A stretch of 33,102 nt of DNA. Source: Phormidium ambiguum IAM M-71. GTDB lineage: Bacteria; Cyanobacteriota; Cyanobacteriia; Cyanobacteriales; Aerosakkonemataceae. The position numbers and the translations under genes are program-made. The stretch spans positions 1 to 33,102 of the forward strand of contig NZ_MRCE01000045.1 of NCBI RefSeq assembly GCF_001904725.1. Reading direction: 5' to 3'. The notes below the pieces were generated by a model that worked only from the letters and a program-made list of their open reading frames with translations, made no database searches and was not told the DNA's origin. Shown here piece after piece: positions 23,288 through 31,552 of this stretch (positions are counted from its first letter, which is position 1; the number at the start of each line of letters is the position of its first letter).

Positions 23288-24559
23288 TTATTCGTGAGTT
23301 GTACCATCAGGCATAGTAGCACCTGCCAACTTTGCATTTTGCAGATTTGCACCAGTAAGTTTCGCCTCTTTGAGGTTAGCTTTTTCTAAATTCGCACCCT
23401 GCAAATTTGCGCCACGCAAGTCTGCTGAACTTAAATCTGCTTCACTCAAATTACTACCTGATAAATTAACTCCACAAAGATTAATACCACTCAAATTTTG
23501 CCCACTTAGATTAGCGTATGTAAGGCTTGCTCCAACGATACTTATACCCGTTAAATTAGCGCCTATTAAATTGGCTGAATTCAAAATTGCCTGGGTCAAC
23601 TTAGCTCGACTCAAATCTGCTCCAGTTAAGTTAGCACTGCTTAGATTAGCACTATTTAAGTTAGCTTCCTTTAAGTCAGCTGTGGTTAAATTTGCGCTAC
23701 ATAACTCTGCCTGAGTTAAGTTCGAGCCACTTAAATTAGCTGTAGTGAGATTGGCTCCATGAAGTTTAGCACCGTTTAGATTTGCCGCACATATAGTGCT
23801 TGCAGTTAAGTTAGCATAATGGAGTATTGTTCCCTGTAAATTTGCTTTATTTAGATTAGCATTCAGGAGTTTTGATTGTTGAAAATTCCCCTTACTTAGA
23901 TTAGCATCTTGTAAGTTAGCTTCAATCAAGTCCGCATACGTTAGCTGAGTTTCACATAAGTTTATCCCTTGCAAATTAGCCTCATTTAGATTGATTTTGC
24001 TTATGTTTTTTCCGCTAAAGTCGAGTTTCGCTAAATTAACACCTATAAAATTCCGCTCTCCCTCCTCATAACTCTTCAACAATTCCTCTGTGCTGAAACT
24101 AGTTTCTTCTTCAACTTTAGTAGAATCATCAATGTTTTGATTTTCGATAGATTCAACATTAGTAGTTTTTGTGGAATTAACAACAGGTGCAGCAGTCAAA
24201 TTACTTGCAACCGTCGATGCTTTAAGTTTCCCTAGATCCATTCCCCGTTCGACTCGATCGCATAATTGATCTAAAAGCTCATCCTCAGAAATATTTTGCG
24301 AAGAAACACTTGTTTGTTTTCCATTACTTGAACCATTATTAGTTGCCGATATTTGAGAAAAATTCCCTGCTACTAACTTGGCAATTTCCGCTTGTAAATT
24401 TGCCAATTGTTCTTGTTCAGGTCGATTGTTAAATTGCTCTGCTAGACTATCGAACTGAACTTTAAATTTTGTTAGATATTGTTTGACGGCATTCTGCTGT
24501 TGCTCTAATTTTTCAATTCTGGTAACTATTGAAGATAAATCTAAATCTTGACTAACCAT
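23288..24559 (-). CDS. Pentapeptide-repeat protein with N-terminal coiled coil
   Basis: A 423-residue soluble protein in three parts. Residues 10-65 are a predicted coiled coil (IVTRIEKLEQQQNAVKQYL...). Residues 66-155 are a Ser/Thr/Asn-rich linker with an acidic helix SEDELLDQLCDRVERG. From 158 on there is EELLKSYEEGERNFIGVNL, then about 45 pentapeptide repeats of A(N/D)LxX type to the end, forming a right-handed quadrilateral beta helix. It ends in MPDGTTHE. The paralogue downstream of the 265-residue gene shares both the LLK-x-Y-x-x-GE-x-x-F-x-G-x-NL entry and the MPDG-x-x-H exit. The biochemical function of such proteins is generally unknown; some mimic DNA and bind gyrase. The N-terminal coiled coil suggests oligomerisation. 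Confidence 0.92.
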   Translation of the reverse strand: MVSQDLDLSSIVTRIEKLEQQQNAVKQYLTKFKVQFDSLAEQFNNRPEQEQLANLQAEIAKLVAGNFSQISATNNGSSNGKQTSVSSQNISEDELLDQLCDRVERGMDLGKLKASTVASNLTAAPVVNSTKTTNVESIENQNIDDSTKVEEETSFSTEELLKSYEEGERNFIGVNLAKLDFSGKNISKINLNEANLQGINLCETQLTYADLIEANLQDANLSKGNFQQSKLLNANLNKANLQGTILHYANLTASTICAANLNGAKLHGANLTTANLSGSNLTQAELCSANLTTADLKEANLNSANLSSANLTGADLSRAKLTQAILNSANLIGANLTGISIVGASLTYANLSGQNLSGINLCGVNLSGSNLSEADLSSADLRGANLQGANLEKANLKEAKLTGANLQNAKLAGATMPDGTTHE

Positions 24560-24603
24560 TCTGAATTATCCTTTAGATAAAGATAGGAGTTTGAACATAT
24601 CTC

Positions 24604-24672
24604 GTAGGGGCGGGTTTAGCCATTATTTCTGTTTCCAAACCAACCAAATATCAATCAAACCCGCCCTTCCTA
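24604..24672. repeat. Palindromic GTAGGGGCGGGTTT repeat
   Basis: GGGCGGGTTT (24608-24617) and AAACCCGCCC (24657-24666) form a perfect 10-bp inverted repeat in the gap between the two pentapeptide genes, within GTAGGGGCGGGTTT and AAACCCGCCCTTCCTA. I recall this as a common dispersed cyanobacterial element. It could fold into a hairpin in the joint transcript. Confidence 0.7.
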
Positions 24673-24779
24673 AGCTTGTTGCAATAAATTAATTTTCTCA
24701 AACCTAAAGAACATTTCAGAACTGTGTAATTACTGAAACAAACCCAAAATTGCTACCAATTATTTACTGACAAAATTTC

Positions 24780-25772
24780 CTAATCATGAATTGAACCATC
24801 AGGCATAACAGCACCTTGTAATTCTGCTCCCATTAAATTAGCAGTACTCAATTCTGCCCTAGTAAAATTAGCCTTTCTTAAATTCGCACCAGAAAAATCG
24901 GCCCTTGCCAAATAAGCGTCAATTAATTCGGCTTCTGATAAGTTAGCTGCCCGAAAATCTACCCGACTTAAATCGACTTTAATTAATCTGGTACGGCTCA
25001 AATTTGCCCGACTCATTTTCGCCCTACTCATTTTTGCATCTGTCAACAAAGACTCCCGTAAATCTGCATTTGTCAAATCTGCATCAGTTAAAATTGCCCG
25101 TTCCAATTTAATATTTCGCATATAAGCACCAGCTAAATTAGCCCCGCTCAAATTAGCATCACTAAGATAAGCATTTCCTAATTTTGCACCAGCTAAATTA
25201 GCCCCGCTTAAATCTGCTTCTCGTAAAGTTGCTTCGGTTAAATTTGCGCCACTCAAATCTACTTTGGCTAAATTTGCGCCTGTTAAATTCGCTCCACGTA
25301 AATCAGCTTTGTGTAAATTTGCGCCAATTAAATTTGCTGTATAAATCCTCTTTTCTTCCCGGAAATTTGCTCCTCGCAAGCAAGCACCAGTGAGATTAGC
25401 ACCACTTAAATTAGTTCCGCGCAAATCTGCATCGATTAAATTAGCATCTAAAAGATTGGCTAAGGTAATATCTGCACTGCGTAAATCAGCGCCTTGTAAA
25501 CTAGCGCCATGTAAATCAGCATTGTGTAAATTAGCAGCAGTTAAATTTGCCTGATTTAAGTTAGCTCCATCAAGTTTGGTGCGAATTAAATTGGCTTTGC
25601 GTAGTTGCGCCCGACTTAAATAAGCAAAAATTAAGTTAGCACCATTTAAATCAGCCCCTGTAAGAGTTATGCCAATCAAATCTGCATTAAAAAGATTGAC
25701 ACCCCGCAAATTAATTCCCACAAATTGTGTTTCACCTGCGGCATAACGTTTGAGAAGTTCGTTCGAGTTCAT
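24780..25772 (-). CDS. Pentapeptide-repeat protein
   Basis: A 330-residue protein made almost entirely of pentapeptide repeats (A(D/N)LxX). It begins MNSNELLKRYAAGETQFVGINL, then runs to the end in MPDGSIHD. One interruption, FREEKRIYTANL, breaks the register about 145 residues in and may be a loop out of the beta helix. The ATG at 25772 was chosen as it opens with the same entry motif as the paralogue (LLKxYxxGE). A longer frame from a TTG at 25832 would overlap the end of the upstream gene by 22 bp and add a basic, poorly supported stretch. It lacks the coiled-coil domain of its paralogue. Function unknown; probably cytoplasmic (no signal peptide). Confidence 0.9.
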   Translation of the reverse strand: MNSNELLKRYAAGETQFVGINLRGVNLFNADLIGITLTGADLNGANLIFAYLSRAQLRKANLIRTKLDGANLNQANLTAANLHNADLHGASLQGADLRSADITLANLLDANLIDADLRGTNLSGANLTGACLRGANFREEKRIYTANLIGANLHKADLRGANLTGANLAKVDLSGANLTEATLREADLSGANLAGAKLGNAYLSDANLSGANLAGAYMRNIKLERAILTDADLTNADLRESLLTDAKMSRAKMSRANLSRTRLIKVDLSRVDFRAANLSEAELIDAYLARADFSGANLRKANFTRAELSTANLMGAELQGAVMPDGSIHD

Positions 25773-25810
25773 ATTAATGTAATTCTGAAAGTATAAAGTT
25801 TTTCCAGTTT

Positions 25811-26608
25811 TTAATTTGAGCGAATTTGACAAGTTTGTTCGCCTTCATCGTCATTATCTTCTTTTGGAGGTGCCATATCAAAATTCATCACAAAGTTTTC
25901 TGGTTGATACTGATTTGATTCCCGGTTAGCGTAGTAGCGTTTCATTGCTTGATAAAGTGCTCCTGCTGCTTGGGTGTATTCATCTGTTGGTTTTAAGTTT
26001 CTGGCTGCTGTTTGCAGGTTATATTCTAAGTCTTTTAAAGTTTTACATCTATCAAATAATTTATGCAATAAAACATCTAATTCTTTGCTTTTTAAGCTTA
26101 ACCAATCTTGGGAACTAAAGTCGAAGGGGTGATATGCGATCGAATATGCCAAAACCTTCGCCCGCAGTGGATTAGTATATTTCATGATTTCCACTCGCAA
26201 CTCAAACGGATCGTAAGTTATTGGTGGATCATCCCATCCTAAATTGGGTTTATATTCTAAAGATTGTTGTCCCGAATTACCTTTAACCGCGAATTGTTGG
26301 GTTGCTTCTTCCGGCTCTGGATAAAGCCTTAGCATTTGTTCCGTAATTACATTAGCTACTAAACTATATTCCCCTGGTTTATTCAGAGTTTTGACAAGTT
26401 TATCTAAGGAATGTTTCAAATAATCTAAACTTGGATTAGCAATTTGTAGTTCTTGAATTAATTCTTTTAACTTTATACTTTTTAATAGGTTGGAATCATT
26501 TTCCCACTTACTTTTACAAAGTGCATATATTACTTTCCTAATACGTAAAGAATTTTGATGTTCTTCTAAGTTTTTTACGACCTCATCAAGCAAAGATAAA
26601 GCTTTCAT
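25811..26608 (-). CDS. Unrecognised helical protein upstream of pentapeptide genes
   Basis: A 265-residue protein that I do not recognise. It is rich in Leu, Lys and Asn and looks mostly helical, with two helical halves (about 1-95 and 130-235) joined by a linker containing YKPNLGWDDPPITYDPFELRV. The C-terminus is acidic and disordered (APPKEDNDDEGEQ). No signal peptide, membrane span or catalytic motif is visible. It is followed 38 nt later by the pentapeptide gene, whose longer frame would overlap it, so the two are probably co-transcribed. ATG at 26608 was used; a GTG four codons upstream is also in frame. Codon use is like that of its neighbours, so there is no sign of recent transfer. 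Confidence 0.8.
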   Translation of the reverse strand: MKALSLLDEVVKNLEEHQNSLRIRKVIYALCKSKWENDSNLLKSIKLKELIQELQIANPSLDYLKHSLDKLVKTLNKPGEYSLVANVITEQMLRLYPEPEEATQQFAVKGNSGQQSLEYKPNLGWDDPPITYDPFELRVEIMKYTNPLRAKVLAYSIAYHPFDFSSQDWLSLKSKELDVLLHKLFDRCKTLKDLEYNLQTAARNLKPTDEYTQAAGALYQAMKRYYANRESNQYQPENFVMNFDMAPPKEDNDDEGEQTCQIRSN

Positions 26609-26972
26609 TATTATTACCACACTTAACTATTGAGATGAGAAAGTCTTGAGTCTATTTTATTACGAGTTGACATTCCCAGAGCTTGTACTCTTGTTGTATT
26701 TCCCTAACAAAATAAATCTCTGACTTTTCACGCCAGACCTATCAATATCCCAGCCGATTGAGTAAATTGGGTCTACTTACAGATTACCCCACACCCTACC
26801 TAACTTTCTCATCTTGACAAAGATTTGAGTAAATACAGCCTGATTAGAAAAAATTTTTATCCTTTGCCATCCTTCTAGAGATATATTCATATCCACCTTT
26901 GGGTATACTTAGCAGAACGGCAATTATTAACAAACAAGCTGTACATTTAGCAACAAATAAGGTATTGCGGGC
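26609..26972. other. Divergent intergenic region
   Basis: About 360 bp separating two divergent genes, so it should contain both promoters. It shows GAGTAAA-type repeats (26761 and 26829) and an extended -10-like GGGTATACT at 26901-26909, without a good -35. I see no RNA gene. Confidence 0.4.
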
Positions 26973-27323
26973 ATGAACTATTTCCAGTTAGAAGAAGAAA
27001 TTTCTAGGTTGACTACGGCAATGATGACTCGCCATCGAGAGATTGTTTTTGACTTAATTGCGAGTCTGAAAGCACAGTTAACACTGGAAGAAGTTGCGGG
27101 CGTAGTCTTGGTGAGTATGGAACGTTTATTATGCTTTGATGTAGATTTATTTTTCTGGTGTGCGGAAAATCTGGTTCCGACGGAGATTAGAAGCGAAATC
27201 AAGAGAATAATTGCTGTAAATAACTATAAACAGTTAATTGCTAAAGGTTTAATTCCCGGACAAGATTTTAGTATGGATGGAGACGGTAAACTTTTGCAAA
27301 ACCCTTGTCGCCGCGCTTTTTAG
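26973..27323 (+). CDS. Unrecognised 116-residue protein
   Basis: I do not recognise this protein. It looks helical in its first two thirds (EEEISRLTTAMMTRHREIVFDLIASLKAQLTLEEVAGVVLVSMERLL), followed by FDVDLFFWCAENLVPTEIRSEIKRIIAVNNYKQL and an end with GLIPGQDFSMDGDGKLLQNPCRRAF. No membrane segment or signal peptide is seen. The composition and the long open frame in a coding-like pattern suggest a true gene. ATG at 26973 has AAGG about 13 bases upstream, a weak ribosome site. It faces away from the hypothetical-pentapeptide unit. Confidence 0.65.
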   Translation: MNYFQLEEEISRLTTAMMTRHREIVFDLIASLKAQLTLEEVAGVVLVSMERLLCFDVDLFFWCAENLVPTEIRSEIKRIIAVNNYKQLIAKGLIPGQDFSMDGDGKLLQNPCRRAF

Positions 27324-27493
27324 GGGAGGGAATCTTTAGGGGCAGGGGGATTTTTAACTTCTGCCTTCTGCTATATCACGAGTCCTAAGCAAACTCAGCC
27401 TAAAGATAGAGTATAAATCACTATAAATAAGTAGATAAAACAACCACAATTGAGGGAATATTAGAAATAGCATAATGTTCAGGAGGCCAAATT

Positions 27494-27631
27494 ATGGCAC
27501 CATACATTCCTTTCTCTTCAGCACTTCAAACATTGGCAGTTGCTTATCTCGTTTCAGTTGTACTGTTAATGGCTCTTTCTTATATCGGATGGGCAATAAT
27601 TGAAATTATGGAAGAATCCAACGAAATTTAG
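27494..27631 (+). CDS. 45-residue single-span membrane protein
   Basis: A short gene with a perfect AGGAGG seven bases before its ATG. The protein MAPYIPFSSALQTLAVAYLV is followed by SVVLLMALSYIGWAIIEIME and an acidic end ESNEI. One transmembrane helix spans about residues 11-37, leaving a short neutral N-terminus and an acidic C-terminus. The size and layout are like small subunits of thylakoid complexes (photosystem, cytochrome b6f or NDH-1 subunits of 30-50 residues such as NdhP/NdhQ), but I cannot match it to one. A hairpin at 27788-27821 lies downstream, between it and a convergent gene. The strong ribosome site and reading frame make a real gene likely; function unknown. Confidence 0.68.
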   Translation: MAPYIPFSSALQTLAVAYLVSVVLLMALSYIGWAIIEIMEESNEI

Positions 27632-27787
27632 TCAAGCTCTGTTCGCTCTTCATTATTTAAAGCTCTTACTGCTAAGTTTATTGATTTGTTAGCTTACTTT
27701 TGGTGTAATTAATGTAGCACACAATACAAAAATCCCAAAATCTGCTGACAATTTAGTTAAATTTACCATTGATAGAAAAACTGTTTG

Positions 27788-27821
27788 ACAGGCAACAGAT
27801 AATTTGATCTCTGTTACCTGT
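27788..27821. terminator. Two-way terminator hairpin
   Basis: ACAGGCAACAGA (27788-27799) pairs with TCTGTTACCTGT (27810-27821) with one mismatch and a 10-nt loop. TTTATATTT follows on the plus strand and CAAACAGTTTTTC on the minus strand. It separates the 45-residue gene from the convergent antiporter gene, eight bases from the antiporter stop. Confidence 0.75.
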
Positions 27822-27828
27822 TTTATAT

Positions 27829-29904
27829 TTAGTAAGAAACTGCTCCGCGATAATTTTTTTGTGGTTCTCCTAACAAGACGAAAGAACAGCTAAGGTGTTG
27901 TACTATTTCGGTAGTGATGTTACTCATAGCTAATCCGCCAGCAGTACGTTGACGTTCCGATCGCAAAACTACTAAATCCGAAAGTTGTGAGGCATGGAGT
28001 ACCGTTTTTACAATGTCATCATTAGCAATGACTTGAATATCAGTATTGATGTTAGGTATCCATTTTTCAACTAACAAATTCATTTGTGATGTTGTCCAAG
28101 CAATTTTATTATCAGAAGTGCGGCGATCGCAAACGTTTAACAACGTTAACTGTGCCTGATTAGCTTCTGCTAAAATCTTGGTAAATCTAATCAACCGCAC
28201 AGCTTGATTAGTCAAATTTTCCACAGGCACCAAAATCCTTTGAATCTTACTAGGTGAATCCAGCAAACGGGTAATCGCCACTGGGCAATGAGATGCCCAT
28301 AAAACTCCATCAATTACATTTCCAAATAAACGAGCGCGAAAACTAGTACGATTACTCCATCCCATCACAATTAAATTTGCATCGTTTTCTCGACTAGCAC
28401 GACTAATTCCTTGAGCGATCGCATCATCAATTCGTAAAATTGGTTCTGCTTCTACACCAAATTCTCGGCTCATTTCCATCGCTCGTTTGAGTAAAGTTTG
28501 ATTCCGTTTTAAAGCGTTATCTAACTCGGAAGCATCCATGTGAGCATGAGCTTGAGGAATTGCTAATGGCAAAATTCGACCACCTTCATGCTTGGCTAAA
28601 ATTGACGCTATTTCAATCAAAAACCTTTCTGTTTGCGGATTTCTTACGGGTACTACAACTGTAAAACGAGAGGTGATTTTTTCCTTTTCTTCTACTTCTT
28701 CTTTCTCCTCTACAGGTACAATATTAGTTTCCGGTAAACGCAAACCAGGAGCAACCTTACTAGTAATTAATGGCCCTAATGTAGCAGTTACTAACATTAA
28801 CACCAGAACGCTATTTAATACGCCTTCGCTTAACATTCCGGCACGAAAACCTACTAATGCTGCGGCTAAAGTTGCTGCTACTTGAGGCATAGATAATGAC
28901 CACATAGTTAACAGTTCTTGATTGTTGTAGCGGTACAATAATTTAGCAAATAAAGCTGCTAAAAATTTACTGACAATTAACCCAATAACAATTGCTACTG
29001 TTAACCAAATTGAGGACAAACTTTTCAAAAAACCTGGAATATCAATTAGTAAGCCCATATCCACAAAAAAAGCAGGGATAAATAGGACACTACCAACAAA
29101 TATTACCTTTTCTTTAACGGGGCCTTCTCCGATCGCATCATTCACCGCCAACCCCGCTAAGAATGCCCCAACAATTTTTTCTACTCCAATTAATTCTGCT
29201 CCCAAAGCAGCCAGAAAAACTGCTAACAACACAAATAAAAACTGATTACCTTGATCGTCACCTGTGCGCCGGAAAAATTGTCTACCCGCCCAATCAAAAC
29301 CAAAAAGGACGATCGCAGAATAAACAATTAACATCCCCAGCAAAGTGAATAAACTAGTTACAGAAAATTCACCTTTATGAATCGCAATACACACAGCTAA
29401 GACTAACAACGCACCAATATCAGTAAATATTGTTGCGCCAATTGTTACTGTAACCGCTTCATTTCCTACCACACCAAGACGACTGACAATTGGATAAGCC
29501 AAAAGTGTATGGGAAGCAAACAAAGAACCAATTAAAATTGAAGCATTCCAATCAAAATTAAAAATTCGCCCTACTGTTGTGCCGAAAATTAACGGCACAA
29601 TAAAAGTTAAACTACCAAAACCTGCGGAACGATATTTAGTTTTGCGAAACTGTTCCATATCAACTTCCAGTCCCGCTACAAACATTAGGTAAACTAACCC
29701 AATGTCTGAGAGTAATTCCATAGTTGGCTGTTTAGTTTGCAATATATTTAAAGCATTAGGGCCAAGGATAACACCTGCTGCTAGTAAACCCACTAGTCCC
29801 GGCAATCGGAATTTTTCAAATAAGGGAGGTACAATGAGAATTACTGCCAGCAAAATCGCAAACGGTACAATTGGCTGCTGAACTACGTGCAAAATTGATT
29901 CCAT
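27829..29904 (-). CDS. CPA2 cation:proton antiporter with universal-stress domains
   Basis: A 691-residue protein. Residues about 1-390 are a Kef/NhaS-type CPA2 transporter with around 12-13 membrane segments; GLVYLMFVAGLEVDM, SHTLLAYPIVSRLG and TDIGALLVLAV carry the acidic residues expected in the ion path. A short acidic linker (EEKEEVEEKEK) leads to residues about 420-685, which contain two universal-stress-like domains in tandem: TVVVPVRNPQTERFL...LIVMGWSNRTS and ILVPVENLTNQAVRLI...LVVLRSER. It probably exchanges Na+ or K+ for H+ in the cytoplasmic or thylakoid membrane, with nucleotide-linked regulation by the Usp part (inference). Such fusions are common in cyanobacteria. It starts at ATG 29904 and stands alone on this strand. 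Confidence 0.93.
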   Translation of the reverse strand: MESILHVVQQPIVPFAILLAVILIVPPLFEKFRLPGLVGLLAAGVILGPNALNILQTKQPTMELLSDIGLVYLMFVAGLEVDMEQFRKTKYRSAGFGSLTFIVPLIFGTTVGRIFNFDWNASILIGSLFASHTLLAYPIVSRLGVVGNEAVTVTIGATIFTDIGALLVLAVCIAIHKGEFSVTSLFTLLGMLIVYSAIVLFGFDWAGRQFFRRTGDDQGNQFLFVLLAVFLAALGAELIGVEKIVGAFLAGLAVNDAIGEGPVKEKVIFVGSVLFIPAFFVDMGLLIDIPGFLKSLSSIWLTVAIVIGLIVSKFLAALFAKLLYRYNNQELLTMWSLSMPQVAATLAAALVGFRAGMLSEGVLNSVLVLMLVTATLGPLITSKVAPGLRLPETNIVPVEEKEEVEEKEKITSRFTVVVPVRNPQTERFLIEIASILAKHEGGRILPLAIPQAHAHMDASELDNALKRNQTLLKRAMEMSREFGVEAEPILRIDDAIAQGISRASRENDANLIVMGWSNRTSFRARLFGNVIDGVLWASHCPVAITRLLDSPSKIQRILVPVENLTNQAVRLIRFTKILAEANQAQLTLLNVCDRRTSDNKIAWTTSQMNLLVEKWIPNINTDIQVIANDDIVKTVLHASQLSDLVVLRSERQRTAGGLAMSNITTEIVQHLSCSFVLLGEPQKNYRGAVSY

Positions 29905-30387
29905 AAGTGGCAGGTTGGATAAGGGTCTGCGTCAATGAGTCAAACAAAATCAAGAGTTGTTTTGTTGCTTTGGTGAGATTTTTTTTAGTTTAGACTGATG
30001 AAGGATTAACCCAGCTAATTCAACGAATATTTTTAATGTTTAATGTAAGTATTAGCCATAAGTTACGAGTTAATTAGATTTTTTAGGCTGATACTGCCTA
30101 GTAAGTAGTTACTTAAGGGAAAAGGTTATCCATCCTACTATTCATTATCAATACTAGTAAAACTAACTTGTAACTTGAATCTTACATTGTTTAGTTTATT
30201 ATTAGGTTAATCAATTATGCCCAATTAATTTAAGCTTAGCAAAGTTACATAAGTCTACTATACTGGGGATAGATTTAATACTATGTCTTTAGGTAAAGAA
30301 GATCTTTAAACTTAATTTATGGGCTAATTGATTTATTGTTGCTAAAATAACAGTTCAATTACGAAAATAATAAATAAAGCTGTTTGA
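29905..30387. other. Long AT-rich intergenic region
   Basis: About 480 bp lies between the antiporter start and the stop of the next minus-strand gene. It is AT-rich, with no ORF beyond a few codons, no tRNA-like fold and no clear terminator. It probably carries the antiporter promoter at its left end; a small RNA cannot be ruled out. Confidence 0.5.
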
Positions 30388-31035
30388 TTATAAATGAATT
30401 TGACTCAAAATAACTCGAAGGCGATCGTAATCATCCCTAAGTAACGTGCTTAAATAACGTCCAGCTTTGACTAACCAAGTGCGATCGCCATTTCTTAACT
30501 GATAAATTGATCGAATCGCTGCCGCGCAAAGTGCATCTACAGGAGCTTGTGGTACTTGCAAAAGCATTCGCAAAAAATCTAACTCTTCACTAAAAACAAT
30601 TATTTCTTCGGGTTCACAAAAATGAACAGCTTGGTGAATTTGGGGCGGACGGGGAGGGATGTGTTGAAAAAAACTTTGCTGTTTTTTTCCCGGAGTTTTA
30701 TAACCTACAATTGCAGCGCGAAACTCCGTTTTTAGCATCGCAAAAATTTGTGGTTGTTCTTCCCTTAACTCCGCCAAAGACATACCTAAAGCACGGGCGC
30801 GATGTACAGAATCAATTGGTGAAGTAGTTGCATGGTAAACTACTGCATAAATCACATTATCTGATTCCTCATCGAGCGATCGCACCCAACTACCAAAAGG
30901 CGGCATTGCCGGAAAACTTAAAGTCTCTGGTTCCAAACATTGAGCCAAAAACTCAGAGGTAGCCGTTTCAATTACTTCAGCAAAATGATTTGGGTGACGC
31001 GCACCACTAGAAAATTGTGGTAAAGGAAGACGCAT
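30388..31035 (-). CDS. HAS-barrel-like cyanobacterial protein
   Basis: A 215-residue protein. The pattern MRLPLPQFSSGARHPNHFAE, then VIETATSEFLAQCLEP, then PPFGSWVRSLDEESDNVIYAVVYHATT and DSVHRARALG matches my memory of cyanobacterial proteins annotated with a HAS-barrel domain, a small beta barrel also found at the start of the HerA helicase and ATP synthase subunits. The C-terminal half (FSEELDFLRMLLQVPQAPVDALCAAAI...) is helical. The function is unknown. ATG at 31035 was chosen because the frame upstream to the ATG at 31068 is made of the GTAATTGGTA spacer repeat and encodes only MTNYRLPITKI. The ndhS gene lies just upstream, about 130 bp away, on the same strand. Confidence 0.8.
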   Translation of the reverse strand: MRLPLPQFSSGARHPNHFAEVIETATSEFLAQCLEPETLSFPAMPPFGSWVRSLDEESDNVIYAVVYHATTSPIDSVHRARALGMSLAELREEQPQIFAMLKTEFRAAIVGYKTPGKKQQSFFQHIPPRPPQIHQAVHFCEPEEIIVFSEELDFLRMLLQVPQAPVDALCAAAIRSIYQLRNGDRTWLVKAGRYLSTLLRDDYDRLRVILSQIHL

Positions 31036-31157
31036 AATTTTAGTAATTGGTAATCGGTAGTTGGTCATTGGTAGTTGGTAATTTAATCAAGTCTCTACTT
31101 ACCAGGTAGTAGATAATGAGAAACCCCACTACCCAATACCAATTACCCACTACCCAT
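31036..31157. repeat. GGTAATTGGTAGTTGG repeats in inverted pairs
   Basis: GTAATTGGTAATCGGTAGTT with further TTGGT units at 31040-31083 is mirrored by ACTACCCAATACCAATTACC-type sequence at 31122-31157. The two blocks can pair in a long imperfect hairpin in the gap between ndhS and the HAS-barrel gene. Confidence 0.7.
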
Positions 31158-31164
31158 AATTAAT

Positions 31165-31362
31165 TTACTTGCCCTTTTTCTTACCAGCAGTTGTATCTAC
31201 TAGTTCCAATTCTGAAAGGCGGAAAGTAATTAATTTATCCCAATTACCACCCTCAAACAACACAGCTGCTTTACCATCAGTAACTCGTTGCACTAACCCT
31301 TGAAAACCATAATAAGTATCATTGATATTTTTAACACGCACAGCTGCTCCGGGCAAAAACAT
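31165..31362 (-). CDS. ndhS: NDH-1 subunit S
   Basis: A 65-residue SH3-like protein of the NdhS (DUF3252, ssl0352-type) family. The conserved core is [20 protein letters not shown], then [25 protein letters not shown], ending in a lysine-rich tail. NdhS is the stromal/cytoplasmic subunit that helps ferredoxin dock on NDH-1, which carries cyclic electron flow around photosystem I. Length is normal. The ATG at 31362 has GAGGAGAAA just before it. It lies on the minus strand between rodA and the HAS-barrel gene; the other NDH-1 gene here (ndhL) is 30 kb away on the opposite strand. Confidence 0.9.
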   Translation of the reverse strand: MFLPGAAVRVKNINDTYYGFQGLVQRVTDGKAAVLFEGGNWDKLITFRLSELELVDTTAGKKKGK

Positions 31363-31415
31363 GATTTTCTCCTCAGTGATTGCTTCATTATTAGCTTACT
31401 ATTAAATCCGTAAAA

Positions 31416-31455
31416 GGCAGAAAGTGCGGTTAGAAGGCAGAAGGCAGAAGGCAAA
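31416..31455 (-). repeat. Degenerate STRR copies upstream of ndhS
   Basis: GGCAGAA units occur at 31416, 31436 and 31443, with a partial fourth. This is the same heptamer as at the right window end, here partly decayed. Confidence 0.75.
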
Positions 31456-31459
31456 AATT

Positions 31460-31545
31460 CTCCTTGTCCCCTTTTCCCTTTTCCCTTTCCCCCTTTCCCC
31501 CTTTCCCCTTTCCCCCTTTCCCCTTTCCCCCTTTTCCCCAGTCCC
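31460..31545. repeat. Polypyrimidine tract of CCCCTTTCCCC units
   Basis: An almost uninterrupted run of C and T (TTTCCC, CCCCTTT units) on the plus strand. It is a homopurine strand for rodA and ndhS transcripts on the minus strand. It could adopt triplex-like structures or be simple repeat slippage. Confidence 0.8.
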
Positions 31546-31552
31546 CAATCAC

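Noticed and set aside
23370-23714. 114-codon plus-strand frame
   Set aside because: It is the antisense of the pentapeptide repeats; the 15-base periodicity of the real gene keeps this frame open.
25773-25832. TTG-started N-terminal extension of the second pentapeptide protein
   Set aside because: It overlaps the previous gene and the paralogue's matching motif begins right after the ATG at 25772.
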